A DNA stretch of 64,000 bases from Larix kaempferi (GCA_027924585.1 BSBM01000125.1:3663001-3727000), one strand, 5' to 3'. Shown: positions 44,831 to 56,918, counted from the first letter of the stretch. Notes: generated from the letters alone by a model not told the origin. Made by a program: numbers and translations.

Positions 44831-45696
44831 ATGTCAACGCTATATGTCTTGCAGAACTGTCCCAATCAATGTAAGACTCTTATCACTGCCATTAGTGTAG
44901 TAGACCCAGATTCCTCAAATATGATGATGTTTAAACTTGAGTATTTTAAATCAAGGCTTTCCCACCAGTTGGATTTCCAAATTGCCACAAAGGTTGTTGG
45001 GAAGACAATCCATCGTACTGTGTTATACGAAGGTGCCTCCACCTCAGTCATGTCGTTATCCTATTGGAGAGACATCGGCTCTCCTGAGTTAAACTGTTCC
45101 CATACTACCCTGAAAGCATTGACGGTCGTGGATTCCAAACTCACGGGATCTTACAAGACTTAAGAGTAGAGTTGGGGGGCAAGACTGTGACCATTACCGT
45201 GGAAGTGGTCACTGCCACTTTGGATTATAATCTCTTGCTTGGTCGTAACTGGTTTTATGCCATGAGTGCGATCTCATCATCCATCTTCCGCATTGTGCAA
45301 TTCCCCCATCAAGGCCGAATTGTCACTATCGACCAATTGGACTTTTGTACACCGGACACTGCTACTCATCCTGGTGACAATGTCCCTCTGTTAGGACAAT
45401 ATTCACAGCTATATGGGAGTGTGAGGGTGGGTCTCATAAAAGACTCATCTCTTATGGGCATCTTTCCCACCCCAGATCCCCCTAACCATGTTTCCACGAT
45501 GAACATGATCTCCTCCATGATTCCATCTTTTTCCAACTCTACATATCAATGGCTCATCCCGATGAGGCCACCATGCCTCTCTCACCAACTGAAGCTACTT
45601 ATGAGGCTATCCAGTCAGCCCCTGAGGACCACTTGGTTGTGGCCTCTACGTCTTGTTCTCTACAGCAGACGTGTCATGTCTCTTCTACGCGATTTT
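44831..45696 (+). pseudogene. Protease region of Tat B
   Basis: Starts V-L-Q-N-C-P-N-Q-C, matching V-L-K-N-C-P-S-Q-R of Tat A at 12955. The active-site loop reads Y-E-G-A-S-T near 45030, where Tat A has D-E-G-A-S-T, so the catalytic Asp is replaced by Tyr. LDYNLLLG is kept near 45220. One frame change occurs near 45165. Homology ends abruptly at about 45696, next to a T-run. Confidence 0.82.
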
Positions 45697-48600
45697 TTTT
45701 TTGAATAAAGAATCTAAATACTAAACAATGCAGAAAACATCAATTCTAGCCGTCGCTACAACATACTTAAATAATTTTATGTCCGTGTGTGCGCTATACT
45801 TTATTACTTGTGACAATATAAAATGATAGGAAACACTTCCATTAATAACTATATTAAACTCTATTAATATGTTATTACATAAATTACCATCTATTTATAG
45901 CATAAATGTGCATACTATTTTAACGTAACATGGTTATATGTTTCCAACATATAACCTATGTGTTTACATTGATTCAATCCCTAGCATTAACTTACGAAGT
46001 ACAAGGATACGGTATAATATGTTATGAGCATCCTTATTATACTTATGATAATGAAAATATACACAATTATATAACAATGAGGAATATCATGTAATACTCA
46101 TAGCATTAGGATCAACCTAGTAAGTAAGTATATATATATATTACTTCCATAAACAATTAGAGCAAAATATAAAAAGCATTGCTATGAGCCCCACATAATA
46201 TAACTCCACACATATTGATCAAATATTAGAATGACCTAACTTTATAAACTATATAAGTATATATATATTTATATATATATATCATATATCTAATGGTTTG
46301 GACCTTGGCTTAAAATGCCAACATATTAATATGTAATAGCAAGAATACCTATGTTAATAACCTTATAAATAAAACTTAAACTTTAGAAACTAATATACAC
46401 ACACACACACACACACATATATACTACATCCAATACTATGGACTTAGGCTTGACATGCCAACGTAATGATATGTTAAAATCTTGGCACCACTATGTTATT
46501 ATCCCGACCAAATATAAAGGTGAGATAATGTCATACGATGACATTATACCAAGCAGAACCAAAGATATCCAAGGTAAGGAATATGGTTTCAAAGCAAATG
46601 AGCTGGGTTTATATAATTTATAATCCAACCATACTATGTTTTAAACAATACGATAAGATCTAAGTAACCACCCACCCACCCAAGCCATTGTGGAAAACAT
46701 ACGCATGAGTAGTCATGGGTTAAAGGGGGTCATCATTGTTCATTTCAGATGGTGGTGAGGTGGCTATGCCACACAGGATTACCAACCCATACAAATGTTT
46801 TGAACCTTGCGTTGGCTTGCCAATTTGGCGGGTATACGAAGTCCCTCGGGTTCGACCACTATAACGTTAAGGTTTCGATCGACGTGGTTTAGGGTAGGTC
46901 GACTTAATAAAAGGGACTTCTACCTACGGCTACTTCCTAATGACGCACTGCCATGTCCATGGTGGTACTGTGTACTCAATGCAGGCTCCATTAATTCATC
47001 ATCTTCCCACACCCGTTTATCTTGCTCCACTTTGGTTATTGGCATTCGGGATCCAACTCCACCATTGATCCAGACATTGTGTTCTTCGTGCCCACTGATT
47101 CTACAGCATGTGCATTAATGTTCTAGCAATCAGATTCACTGGTAACCCTTACCCTCCATAACCGGTGCAGACAGTGTTTGTAAGCGTTGAGCTTTGCAAA
47201 ATGCCATTGTTGTTGCGTCGAAGTCCTGAGTAGAGCGCTGCTGCTTTGTGCAGCAAGCTTATGCCATGAACAAGCAGAGAGGGTTCCGCCGCCTCAATGG
47301 TTCACTGCACCGTATAAAGACAACGGAGGCATTCACTCGTGCATGCAATGGCAAGTGCATTATTTCCTTTTCTGTTTAGACTTTAATGCTTAACCAATAT
47401 GAAATTCGTCGGTCATGACTAATGATGGCACTTGTTCTCTGTGATGTAACATGTGGAGTATGGATGCGAATTCTCTCCACTGGCAGGTAACTTGTCCCAA
47501 CTCAAGCCTTGTTGGCATGGTAGTAAATATTTATGTGATTGTGGTTTTTACTTATTGCATTACAATTCCCACTTGTTAATTTTTAACCACATTTTACCTT
47601 ATGCGCAGGTAAGCAGGATGGTGGTGGAGGTTAGGGCATGTGTGGTGACTCCCACAAGCGTTGCTGAATCATGATGAAGGTTTCCCGCTCATTAGATAAC
47701 TCGCCAACCCAAGGACGCATCGGGGTGGTTTACCCCATCGGTGGGGGATGAGTTACTCAAAGCTAAAAGAAGGGTTTAGTTAGGTCTTAATGTTTTGTCG
47801 TCATGACCTAGGTTGTAATTCTTAACCCATAACGATAGAATGTAAATTGTTAAGTTCTTGAACTTATTGAAAGTCTCCCTGGGCAGTGCTTTAGCGCTCG
47901 TCGGTTTGAACATTCGGCCTTCGATTGCTATCTGTGTTTTCATTTAACGTTCTAGATCCATCTTTTGATTAATGGAAAAGATATGAGAATCTGGTTTGAA
48001 CTCCATGCTGTGTGCATCAATCTTTGTAAATTCATTATGGTTAATGTCGTTTAATCTTCCAACAATTTGATTCGTTTGGCCTACTTTCTCCCATGTTGTC
48101 TCTGCCTCCATTTTAGATGATTCACGTTAATTAAAGAATGTATATACAATTTCCACTTCCTTATTTGATTATGTTGCTTCTCAAAATACACCTAGGTAAT
48201 CACAATGGTTGAAAGGGTAGTTGTAAGCGTCGAATCGCATCTAACTTGCATGGTGTAATCGTTTTGGCATACATACTTTCTAGCATTAGTATAAAAATGA
48301 ATGTGACTATGGGTTCTAAAACTGATCCCTGAGCATGGCCATCAGCAGATGCATAATAGGGTAATTGTACATATATATCTATATATGCTTATTCGTTTTT
48401 AATGTTATTAAGCAGCACTGTTTATTTTCAAATGTTCATGTTGTATAAAAACATCATGGGTGTGCATACTTGTGTAGATAGTTTATGGAACCGATAGTTT
48501 AAATAACCCTAAACTGTAAACAATGGTTAACTACGTATTCCAATATGATAATGTGGGTTCTAAGGAAACCGTCCATGATTTGGTTCTTGAGAGAGCATCA

Positions 48601-49171
48601 CGACTCTATCTCTGCCAATAATAAGGCATTAATATTTAAAACAAACACCACTGTATAATAAGCATCTACAGGATAAATGCATTCTAAACTTGATATGCAT
48701 CTAGTATTATAAATAGAAAATATATGCAGGATATAGGAAATCCATAGCTTAGTAAACGACCAAGAAATCTAATCTGGAATAAATGTATTTTATATACTTA
48801 TTTGTAATATGAAATGTATAAGCAGATTCAGAAATGAGCATTTTACTAAAATAGTTTGGGAAATATCATATTCGTCTTTTATCCACTTTTCTGGGTCGAT
48901 CTAAAAAAAATAGAAATGAGGGTTTATAAATATTTAAGGCTTGACATGTAAACCTCTCGGTTTACATGTTTACCTGATTTGCACAATAAAATGATATAAA
49001 CATGGTTCTATCAGTAGATAGAAATAAATGCATTCTGACTTAAAATGCATTCACACGACGATAGGTTAGCATTTAAACCATATTTATTCTAGGGTTCCTC
49101 TCTCAGGCATACAAAACATGATCTAAACAATATTTATGATCTAAACTTGGTTTTCGCCATGAGAAATAAAC
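45697..49171. other. Unassigned AT-rich block replacing Tat B pol
   Basis: 3.5 kb unlike either Tat element. It begins with a run of T (45697-45706) and ends where Tat integrase homology resumes. The part 45.7-46.7 kb is very AT-rich with TA repeats (46128-46290) and an AC run (46396-46418). The part 46.7-47.9 kb has more balanced composition and resembles degraded genic or LTR sequence. Its ORFs of 60-103 codons show no domain I know. 48.0-49.1 kb is again AT-rich. No LTR pair or target duplication was found. It could be a captured fragment, an old DNA transposon or filler from a deletion repair. Confidence 0.4.
46396..46418. repeat. AC microsatellite
   Basis: An uninterrupted AC dinucleotide run followed by ATATATA. 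Confidence 0.9.
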
Positions 49172-49754
49172 CCCATACTACCCAGAGTCCAATTGACAAG
49201 TAGAGGCCATTAATAAGGTATTGAAAACGATGATTCAGCGCATCGTGGGTACACACAAATCAAACTGGCACAACATGATCTTTTCTACACTATGGGCATA
49301 TAGGACATCTGTTAAGACTTCCACCAGGTTCACACCTTTCCAACTAGTTTACATATTGGAGGCAGTTCTACCGATAGAGTGCGAGATTCCATCACTGAAA
49401 CTTGCAGTCGAACTTCTTCCGAACACTACTGCCGAGGAAGAATGTTTCCTTGACTTGGAAAAACTCGATGACACCCACTGCGATGCTGCTCTTTCCAACA
49501 AAACACATAAGAAATGCATTAAATCCCAGTATGATAAGTCATTCAAACCTTGTATCTTTATCGAGGGGGATTTGGTCCCCACGTATGACCAAAAAAATGA
49601 TAAGTTGGGGGCAAGAAAGTTTGAGTCCTTGTGGCATGGGTCATATGTTGTAAAACGTGTATTGGAGAAGGGAGGTTACGAGCTTGAGGATTATAATGGA
49701 ATATCTCTGGGGGAGCCTCACAATGGGCTCTACCTAAATAGGTACTATGCCTAA
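49172..49754 (+). pseudogene. Integrase C-terminal part of Tat B
   Basis: Begins Y-Y-P-E-S-N-stop-Q-V-E-A-I-N-K, so the catalytic Glu of integrase is present but preceded by an in-frame stop (W/G position). It continues open for 177 codons with WHNMIFSTLWAYRTSVKT, FESLWHGSYVVK (GPY-like) and ends NGLYLNRYYA, just as Tat A ends NGLYLKRFYP. The zinc-binding domain and both catalytic Asp residues are missing, being lost with the replaced block. Confidence 0.88.
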
Positions 49755-49815
49755 GTATTTCACGCGTTAGTATCTTATATATGCTGTACATGGTGTGTGT
49801 TTTGTGTGGTGTGAC

Positions 49816-51122
49816 TGTAATGTCCCCCATTTTGACCCTTGTAATATTTTGGGCTATAATGTAAATAATGTATGCATATTATGTATGATTCCTAGCATGG
49901 AGCTCAAGGCCAAGGCCCCACTAGTGAACGCTCGATCTAGACGAGGCAAGTATTTGATATTATGCTACCCATGTGCTAGTGAAACATGGGAATTGTAAAT
50001 ATGCATTTTAATATAAAATCCCACAACTAGCTATCCAATGCAACAAGAGATGGGGGCATGATGTTACAAGGAAATTGGGAGGGAAACATTCAAACCCTTG
50101 GAGCCAATCAAGCCAAGCCAAGTGTCAATGAGAGAAGCAATCAAACCCTCAACTACCCATGTTGACTTTTGTACCCAATCATTGATTTTTCCCAAGAGTT
50201 GGTTGAGGTAGTTAATGCCTTGGGGAATGGGAGGTATGGCTGTCCAAATTCGGGTATGGGAAAGCCACCCTGCATGGAAATTCTTGTTTGGCTTCTTGGG
50301 CAAGAAAAGAGCCATGAATTGCTCCCCAAGCCATTACCCATCAGCCAACTTTTCCCTCTCACGAGTTTGGATCTACCTGGGCATTTTCCTCCATGGTTTT
50401 GCTGTGTTTACCTTCATTTTTCTAGCTGGGAAGGGCGTTTTTGTTGTGCCTAACAGTGGCGAAAAGAGTAAAATGATTTTGGGGTTTTTAGAGGTCGTTT
50501 TGGCCCACTGTATGCTCATACATCTGTGGGAGAAATTAGTTTTCTTCTCTAGGGTTGGATTCCTCTTCCCACAATCCATTTTTGGTGTGCCTACGTTTTG
50601 GGAAAACCCCTGTCCATCTAATCGCTAATTCCCACTGCTGAAAATGTGTTCCAGAGCCCATATTTGAGTTTGGTGTACAAGAGAATGTTGGGGTTGAGAT
50701 GGGTATCCATTGCTTTGGCTAAGCTGAGCTTGAGAGTTCCCTTTTCCTTGTAGACATCATGCCCAGCTCGGGGGTGGTCTCTGAGTGATGAAATAATACA
50801 GATTGGGCAGAGACCTATGGTTGGGAGGAACGTTGCAGCGACATAGCTAGTTGTTCGGGACAACATTACACCAAGATGAGTATTTTATTGTGTATTTACT
50901 TTTGCAAATGTGTTAATTTGTTGACTGTGTTAAATTGAATAACAGCCATGTAATATGTGTGTGGATGAGTTCATTTCTGCTGTGCATGTTTGTTTGATTT
51001 CCATCTACACACATCTCTTTTATGCCTATGAATCTAATGAATACGGTTGAGTTTATGAAAATCCCCATAAAATGGCATCAGGTTCCCTTCCTTGCACTGG
51101 GTCCAAGGGTGGGTACGTTACA
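49816..51122 (-). mobile_element. Solo LTR (1,307 bp)
   Basis: Begins TGTAATGTCCCCC and ends GTACGTTACA, flanked by the duplication gtgac (49811-49815 and 51123-51127). The ends resemble the plus-strand ends of the chromovirus-derived LTRs (TGTAATGTCCC), which suggests minus orientation and a chromovirus-like family. No internal coding is seen. Both short ORF clusters inside are unremarkable. A solo LTR arises by recombination between two LTRs. Confidence 0.88.
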
Positions 51123-51189
51123 GTGACAATTTGCTTTAGTGTGTTAGGATCTTGGTTTTACGCTTATATCATGTTCTCCATGCATGTGC

Positions 51190-51595
51190 AAATGGAAACC
51201 TACTTTGGATTCACTGATGGTGCCAGCCGGCATACCCGTAGCCTCGCTTCAGCATCCTGGGTAGATTATTCCCCTACCGGCAAGCTCATCAGTTTAGGAG
51301 GAATTTGTTTAGGACATGCAACCAACAACGCCGTAGAGTACCATGCAGTGATTGAGTATTAACCGATGCTCTTTCCCTCAGTATGGACCACATTGTCATC
51401 CACCTCGACTCACAATTAGTGTTCTCCCACCTTAACCGTGTCAACACCATCCGTGATCCGACGTTACTCCGTATTTTCTAACGAGTACATCTCTTGGAGA
51501 GGTCCTTTGAATCTGTTCAATACCTGCACATTTCAAGAGACTTGAACACCGTTGTTGATTCCATGGCCAATTTCATATTGGATTGGTACATTTCA
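51190..51595 (+). pseudogene. Additional RNase H of Tat B
   Basis: An extra RNase H domain, distinct from the one fused to RT and known from the plant Tat lineage. It reads F-T-D-G-A-S-R (first Asp), GHATNNAVEYHAVIE (Glu), I-H-L-D-S-Q-L-V (Asp) and a final V-V-D-S-M-A (Asp). All four catalytic positions D-E-D-D are recognisable. A 1-nt loss near 51357 shifts the frame, and one in-frame stop follows near 51480. It lies downstream of integrase, separated by the solo LTR. It would aid removal of RNA or primer during reverse transcription; the exact role is not settled. Confidence 0.85.
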
Positions 51596-51912
51596 CACAC
51601 ATGAAACATTCATAAACATAAAATCGACATGACATGTACATAATGCATAAACAAACACATACGCAAGATCCCATAATGATCCATAAGAACACAGTGTATA
51701 AATCCACCAATAGAGTTTTTGTATATAATATCAAAATGTAGTACCAATACAAAAATCTGAAGCATATAAGCTTTCAGTAAATATCCCCTGATACAAAATT
51801 TGAATCCTGTAGCTTTTAGTACATATAGATATACATGCGGGCCTAGTCCCCAGGATGCTCGTGATAATAGATGATCGCCCTCGCTACTTACCCAAGCAGC
51901 GAGCCAAAGTGC
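51596..51912. other. Spacer between additional RNase H and antisense ORF
   Basis: AT-rich, with no motif or repeat recognised. Confidence 0.5.
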
Positions 51913-53412
51913 TCAGACAACACCAACGGTCTGACGCTGGTGACGGCGAGGTAAGTCATGAACCCTGGGATCTGGAATGTCTATATTCAAAGGCTGGAGT
52001 TTCTCCTCCAGCTCATCCAATTCCTCAACGACATCACGCGCTGCAGTACCCATCACCAACACTTCTCTCCTCTGCACAATCAGAGAGACACCAACTGGTC
52101 GTGATGGGCCCACATCTGCATCAAACATATGCCAACCATTAGTACTACTCCAAAAAAATATAAAAAATATAAAATAAAAAACACAGTAGAGTTTTCGTTC
52201 TTACTGATGTCACCCCACTGTATCCCCTCGAGAAGCACTAGGTCTAGATCTCCCCTGAATTCAGTCCCTTCGTATGGATAGTCCTCAACCACGAGGAACT
52301 GACCCCTCAACCACCTAAAGAATGGTGCACCAAAAGTAATAATGGGACCACCGCTGCCATGACAAGCCATCACTTCTATCCAACGGATCATGTGAGGATC
52401 TCTTGGATCCAGATCCTCTATATTAACCTCTGAGCGCAGATGCAGCACCCGCTCTAGGAAGAACGAAACTACAATTGAGCCATAACCAAACTGTTTCAGT
52501 GTCTCGTGCCGACACTTGGTGAGCTGTTCTCACAAACTTGCGAGGAGTCTCTCACACCAATTGAAGACTGTCGGAGCCATGCATTCCTCAGCATACAACA
52601 TCTAGGACTTGCTCGCTAGATGAGAGGACCTACTACCGGCCACCTCACGATGGTAAACAAAACTATGCGAAGAGGTCGATATGTAACCTCTTTGATGGGA
52701 ATCTTCCCACCTACCATCTAGGTTCCATCAGTGCACCATTGGTCTATCAAATCCTATATGGTAGGATCACGTCCCATGATCCTGATAATGATATGAGATT
52801 CCCCCATTGAGACAGGCCTGTCAAGAAATAGATATCCTCGATATCTATGGTCAAAGTGTGAATGCCTATCTGAAAATGTTGCTGCACCGGATCCCAACAT
52901 TGGATTAAGTGCTCCAGTAATGGCACTTGGGATCTCATTCCGGAACATGAAATTACTTCAGCAATACACAATTCCTCAACGCATCCATACATTGAGGATC
53001 ATTTGCCACTTGGGGCATCATCGAGCTCATTCTCTCATTCGCGCCATTCGACCATTGTGTTCACTTGAAGCCTGTCCAAAAGTCCATAAAAAAAACATTA
53101 GGACCTTTCCAAACCATCAAAATAATTAATCTTTGGTTGAATTTTGAGTTTGCTATGCGGATTTGCGCTGGCGTAGCCCGTCCTTTTAAACAGGGCACCT
53201 TCGGCATAGTTCCCAAAAAGGGAAACTACATTGGTCTGTGGGTGCAATATCCCTTCATCAAGAAGCTCAAAACTCAAGAAAATGGAAGGAAATAAAAAAT
53301 GTAAGCCGCTAAAAAGAAAGAGGCCGAAAGAGTTTAGGTTTAGTTGACACTGACGGCACGGGAAACAGTTGATTATGGCTCCTACAATCAACGATTGAAA
53401 ATCGCTCTCCAA
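51913..53412 (-). pseudogene. Antisense extra ORF of Tat B, plant-mobile-domain-like
   Basis: Read on the minus strand. The upstream part (about 53000-52747) contains C-W-D-P-V-Q-Q-H-F-x-I-G and TLTIDIEDIYFLTGLS. This resembles the plant mobile domain pattern (W-x-P-x-x-x-x-F, then T-x-T-L-E-D-V-x-x-L-x-G-L). Several frame changes follow. A clean exon runs from about 52560 to 52205 (LRSEVNIEDLDPRDPHMIRW, GAPFFRWLRGQFL, LLEGIQWGDI). A GT-AG intron (52116-52204) is followed by the last exon to the stop at 51913, with VVEELDELEEKLQ as a short coiled coil. Tat-group elements are known to carry antisense additional ORFs, some with this domain; that knowledge supports the call, and the domain match itself is by eye. 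Confidence 0.65.
52116..52204 (-). other. Spliceosomal-type intron in the antisense ORF
   Basis: On the minus strand the donor is GACATCA|GTAAGAAC and the acceptor TTTGATGCAG|ATGTGG. The 89-nt interval is T-rich and A/T-dense, as plant introns are. Removing it joins W-G-D-I to a downstream open frame of about 70 codons that ends at 51913. Confidence 0.65.
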
Positions 53413-53971
53413 AGGTCACTTTCACTCTCGAAATTGGTAAAAAAACAATGGTAATTATTTTTCACTATTTTCCCCTATTTATATTGAAAACGAAATATTC
53501 CTTTATTAATTTATTTTTTATTGGGCTATTTTTCCTATAGTTGGAAGTGTTTTGTTGTCTAAACACCTAATTGACTGTTTTGACCTAGTTTTCAGAGATT
53601 TGCAGGTGCGACAAGATGCCATAAATGATTGATTGTGTTTGTAGCCTTTTCACACTTGCTGTTGGGTGTGAACAACTCTTAGGGATTTTTTGTGTCGTTA
53701 TCCCACTCGTTAAAACCAATTAATGACGACAGCCAGCTAGCTCTTTGTTCCTTCTCGTGCTCGTAAAACAATAGGAATAAGTTACCGAGTTATAGTTTAT
53801 CTTTTTTCGGGCTCGTTAAACTTCCATGATGTTAACACAGTGACTATCGACAGGGGTTCACTTCGCACTGTCATCAACAAACCATCAATCGAACTCCCTT
53901 ACGCACCGGCCCAAAAAGGTTTTACCCTTTCTAGCAACACTCGCAGAGCGCGTGAAGTCTCACCCGAGATG
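53413..53971. other. Noncoding region before the Tat B 3' LTR
   Basis: No gene. Several CTCGT-AAA-like words (53700, 53760, 53810) recall the CTCGTAAAATCC words in the Tat A 3' region, a weak similarity. Confidence 0.45.
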
Positions 53972-53982
53972 CACAAGGGGGC
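53972..53982 (+). promoter_or_regulatory. Polypurine tract of Tat B
   Basis: CACAAGGGGGC precedes TGTAGGAACC. It resembles the Tat A tract (CATCAGGGGGC) in the same setting. Confidence 0.65.
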
Positions 53983-54613
53983 TGTAGGAACCACGTTTTT
54001 GCAGTGGAGTTGAGGACATGCATCAAACACACATTGCACTTGCAGAAACCAAAGATTATATCATTCGCACTATGCTATCATTTCATCATTCGCATATTCA
54101 TCAATCGCAGAGTCAACACATGATAGACATTCGCATCAACATGATCTAATTACTCATTAGCATGAACAACAATTACCAACCCCCAGATCATTAAACATCT
54201 CATAAACACTCTCATTCATCATCTAATAGAAACAAAGACAAAGGTAGAACCATAATCGAACATCTTCATGCATTCATTAAAACCCATGGAATGACCTTCA
54301 CAGAAACAGTCAATACATCATGTCGTAGTTACAAAACAGATGAACAACTGGATCAAAACTTGAAAGTTCTATTGCTCTATTCATCACCAAATCGATTCAT
54401 CTCTCCTTGCCCTTAGGATTACAATCATACTCCTACTTATACAAAAATAAGTGGTTACAAAACAGTCCACATGATCCTTATCTAACAAAATAACTACTTT
54501 CACGCTTTCGCATTCTCCGTGAATGACCCTTTCTTCTGCGAATTATCCCTTTCACAGCTGTTTGCTTCCGCACTTCCAGTGGACTATTCCCATTCCAAGA
54601 GGCCCCCAACACA
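53983..54613 (+). repeat. Probable 3' LTR of Tat B
   Basis: Starts TGTAGGAACCACG right after the tract. The end is set at CCAACACA (54613) only because it is the last plausible CA before foreign coding sequence. No second copy is in the window, so the boundaries are tentative. Confidence 0.45.
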
Positions 54614-54666
54614 AACTTGTGGCTTTCCCTTGAGCCACCTCAGCTGGACACCGCTATTTTTTTTAC

Positions 54667-54776
54667 CTACTGTTGGAAGTCATCGTATGCAGTTTTGATC
54701 TGGTCAACTACTTCCTTCACTGATGCTCTAATCTGCGCACATTCTCCCACCTGCTGCTCCGTTGGATGTTCACAAC
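54667..54776 (-). pseudogene. C-terminal end of an interrupted coiled-coil ORF
   Basis: On the minus strand the frame from 63479 continues here after removal of the chromovirus and one ccttt copy. It reads K-G-C-E-H-P-T-E-Q-Q-V-G-E and V-K-E-V-V-D-Q-I-K-T-A-Y-D-D-F-Q-Q, then a stop at 54667-54669. See the entry at 63479-64000 for the rest. Confidence 0.6.
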
Positions 54777-54781
54777 CCTTT

Positions 54782-56772
54782 TGTCATGTCCCCCCCTAGT
54801 GACCTTGGTCACCACTTGGATTCTTCTATCCCTAGGAGTCTAAGTCATAATTAATTGAGTAATTAATTCATGGGGGTAATTTTTGGAGGCAAGTACACCC
54901 TAGGAAATAGTTAATTATTAAGTTATTTGTTTAATTTTGGAAGCTGGAATTATTGTGAGAAGTATTTTAGTATTTTTATTTATTAAATGCTAATAAATGT
55001 TGCCAAGTTGGATAATAAGGCTAGGAGGTCAAATTGTTATCAAGTGGATGACTTTTCCCAAGTGGAGAATAATTTAGAATGGAAAGAAAGTCAGACTGGA
55101 ATTAGAAACTGACAAAAGCTGGGATAAAGTTGCCAAAGGCAGAAAAGTGGAAAGTAAATAGAATAGAAAGAAGCAGGAAAAGCACTCAACAGAGATTTAG
55201 CAACATCCAGAAAAGCAGCTAGGGCGCACTTGCCAATTCAGACTGATGGAAGTTGAGGAAGGAAAGTGGAGAAAGCACAAAAGTTTCCAAACTCAGAGAG
55301 GATGCGCCCTACCTCACCCACATGTGTGTCCTGGCTTACCAAGCAAGCTATCTCATCTATTTAAGCATGATTCTAACTCCAGGAAAGAACTTTTGATTAT
55401 TTATGTTTTCTCATGAGAGCTCTGATGCTTCTCTAGTTGAGTGTTGTGCCTCAACCATTTCACTTGGGTGATGTGCCCCAAGACTGTGTGAGTTATCCAG
55501 GAGTGTTGTGCAGGTCCAACAAATAATCTTACAGCCATTGATGTCCAGTATAGCACAACCATGAAGATCTAATTCCAAGTTGGAGAGGAGGACCCCATTG
55601 AAGAAGAACTGCAACTAGTTTTAGAGGAGGAACATTAGTAGAAGAAGATTGTGGTGGAGGTGCTTTCCTAGGACCTTCAGTGGGCTCTAGAATTTTTTAT
55701 CAGCCTATGTTGTTGTCTTCCATGCCCATAGGTCGAATCCAGACTTGATCTCCCATTCCTCTCATTGCCCTAGTTCGTCCAGCTAACTTTGGAGGCGTTT
55801 CCTCTGATGGATGTGTCTGTTTGAAGGAGAACGTACTAGTGAAGACTTCTAGTAGTAGGAGCAGCCAAATCAGGACTATTCTCCATATAGGTTCTGATAT
55901 TTACATCCAGAACAGATTTACTGTAAAAATTCTTCTCTCTCTTCATCTTCTTCACCAATGTAATGTAAAATCATAGCCTGTGAGGCACCATTTTGAGAAG
56001 GGAGTTATTGAATAAGAAAAGAAGGATTCTGTCATATCTATTGCAATTTATTACTGTTTTTACTACTGTATCAGATCTTCATACTCATTCATTATAGAAA
56101 AATCAATTAATGGAGGTCAGTTATCAAGTTAGATTCAGAGACTAGCTCATTGAGTGGTTTTATTTGACTAGTTTCATTGTTTGCTTCATAAAATACAAAC
56201 TGTGAATCCGTTCATTCCTTGTTTGTTGCAGTAGGTTCATAACTTAATATATTGACCATATCAGCCTTTAAAATCGAAATTTGGAAGCTTCTGCCTTGTG
56301 TTTGGGAAGCCAACAAAATTCCTAGCCCGACAATCCCAGTTAAGCATCTGTCACCCCAATCTTTCCAAACCTTCTCCAATATGCTCCAGAATCCTCCTGA
56401 ACATATCCATCCATTATTTGAATGATATTTACACTGCTGCAAACTCCCTGAACCCCTACCTGTCTAGTATGCATATACCAGCTACCCAGGAAGCCTCGAA
56501 GTAGGCAAGGGATTAATTCCTTTGATGAAAAGTGAAAGGTATTGGTACATTTCCATAGGACACCTCAGATCTGCATTTTAACCTGCTGCTGCAACAAACC
56601 CCATATAAATTCCAGAATTGAACTTTCATCCCACCATCTTCAATCCTTAGCTAGTAAACCTCACTTACATACTGCACCATTTGAAGAATTAAGCAGAAAA
56701 TTGACTAGTGGAGTTAAAAGGAACTTTGGGATCCAATTAATATTCTTGGTAGATATTCCATAGGATATTAAA
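54782..56772 (+). repeat. 5' LTR of the chromovirus
   Basis: 1,991 bp. The 3' LTR is longer, partly because of an extra copy of a GTTGGCAAAGGTAGAAAAG-type stretch near 61800-61850. The short ORF at 56212-56442 and its twin at 62885-63079 are LTR sequence. Confidence 0.95.
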
Positions 56773-56773
56773 G

Positions 56774-56785
56774 TGGTATTAGAGC
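56774..56785 (+). promoter_or_regulatory. Primer-binding site of the chromovirus
   Basis: TGGTATTAGAGC follows the LTR after one G. One base differs from the initiator-Met site. Confidence 0.88.
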
Positions 56786-56918
56786 ATGGTCCTCTGAACC
56801 TTCCTTTGTTGTGGTGATGAGCTGAAGAAAAACCCCTAGAACCAAAGGAAAACGCCACCAAGACACTAGGGAAGAAGAGGTAGACTCTACTGAAGGAGAA
56901 ATACAAGGGAATAGAAAC

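Larger units (their letters stand above)
34427..54613 (+). mobile_element. Second Tat-like Ty3/gypsy element, heavily broken (Tat B)
   Basis: Recognised by Gag and protease homologous to Tat A (34932-36454, 43352-45690), integrase C-terminus (49172-49754), additional RNase H (51190-51595), antisense extra ORF (51913-53412), polypurine tract (53972-53982) and a probable 3' LTR from 53983. It is interrupted by copia B, by a solo LTR, and by an unassigned block that replaced RT to mid-integrase. No matching 5' LTR was found, and both outer ends are uncertain. Confidence 0.7.

Noticed and set aside
47187-47393. Possible small cysteine-rich host protein
   Set aside because: 68 codons with scattered Cys, no signal peptide or spacing pattern, and no flanking gene structure that I could defend.
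50064-50628. ORFs in the interval 50064-50628
   Set aside because: They lie inside the solo LTR and have no recognisable domain.
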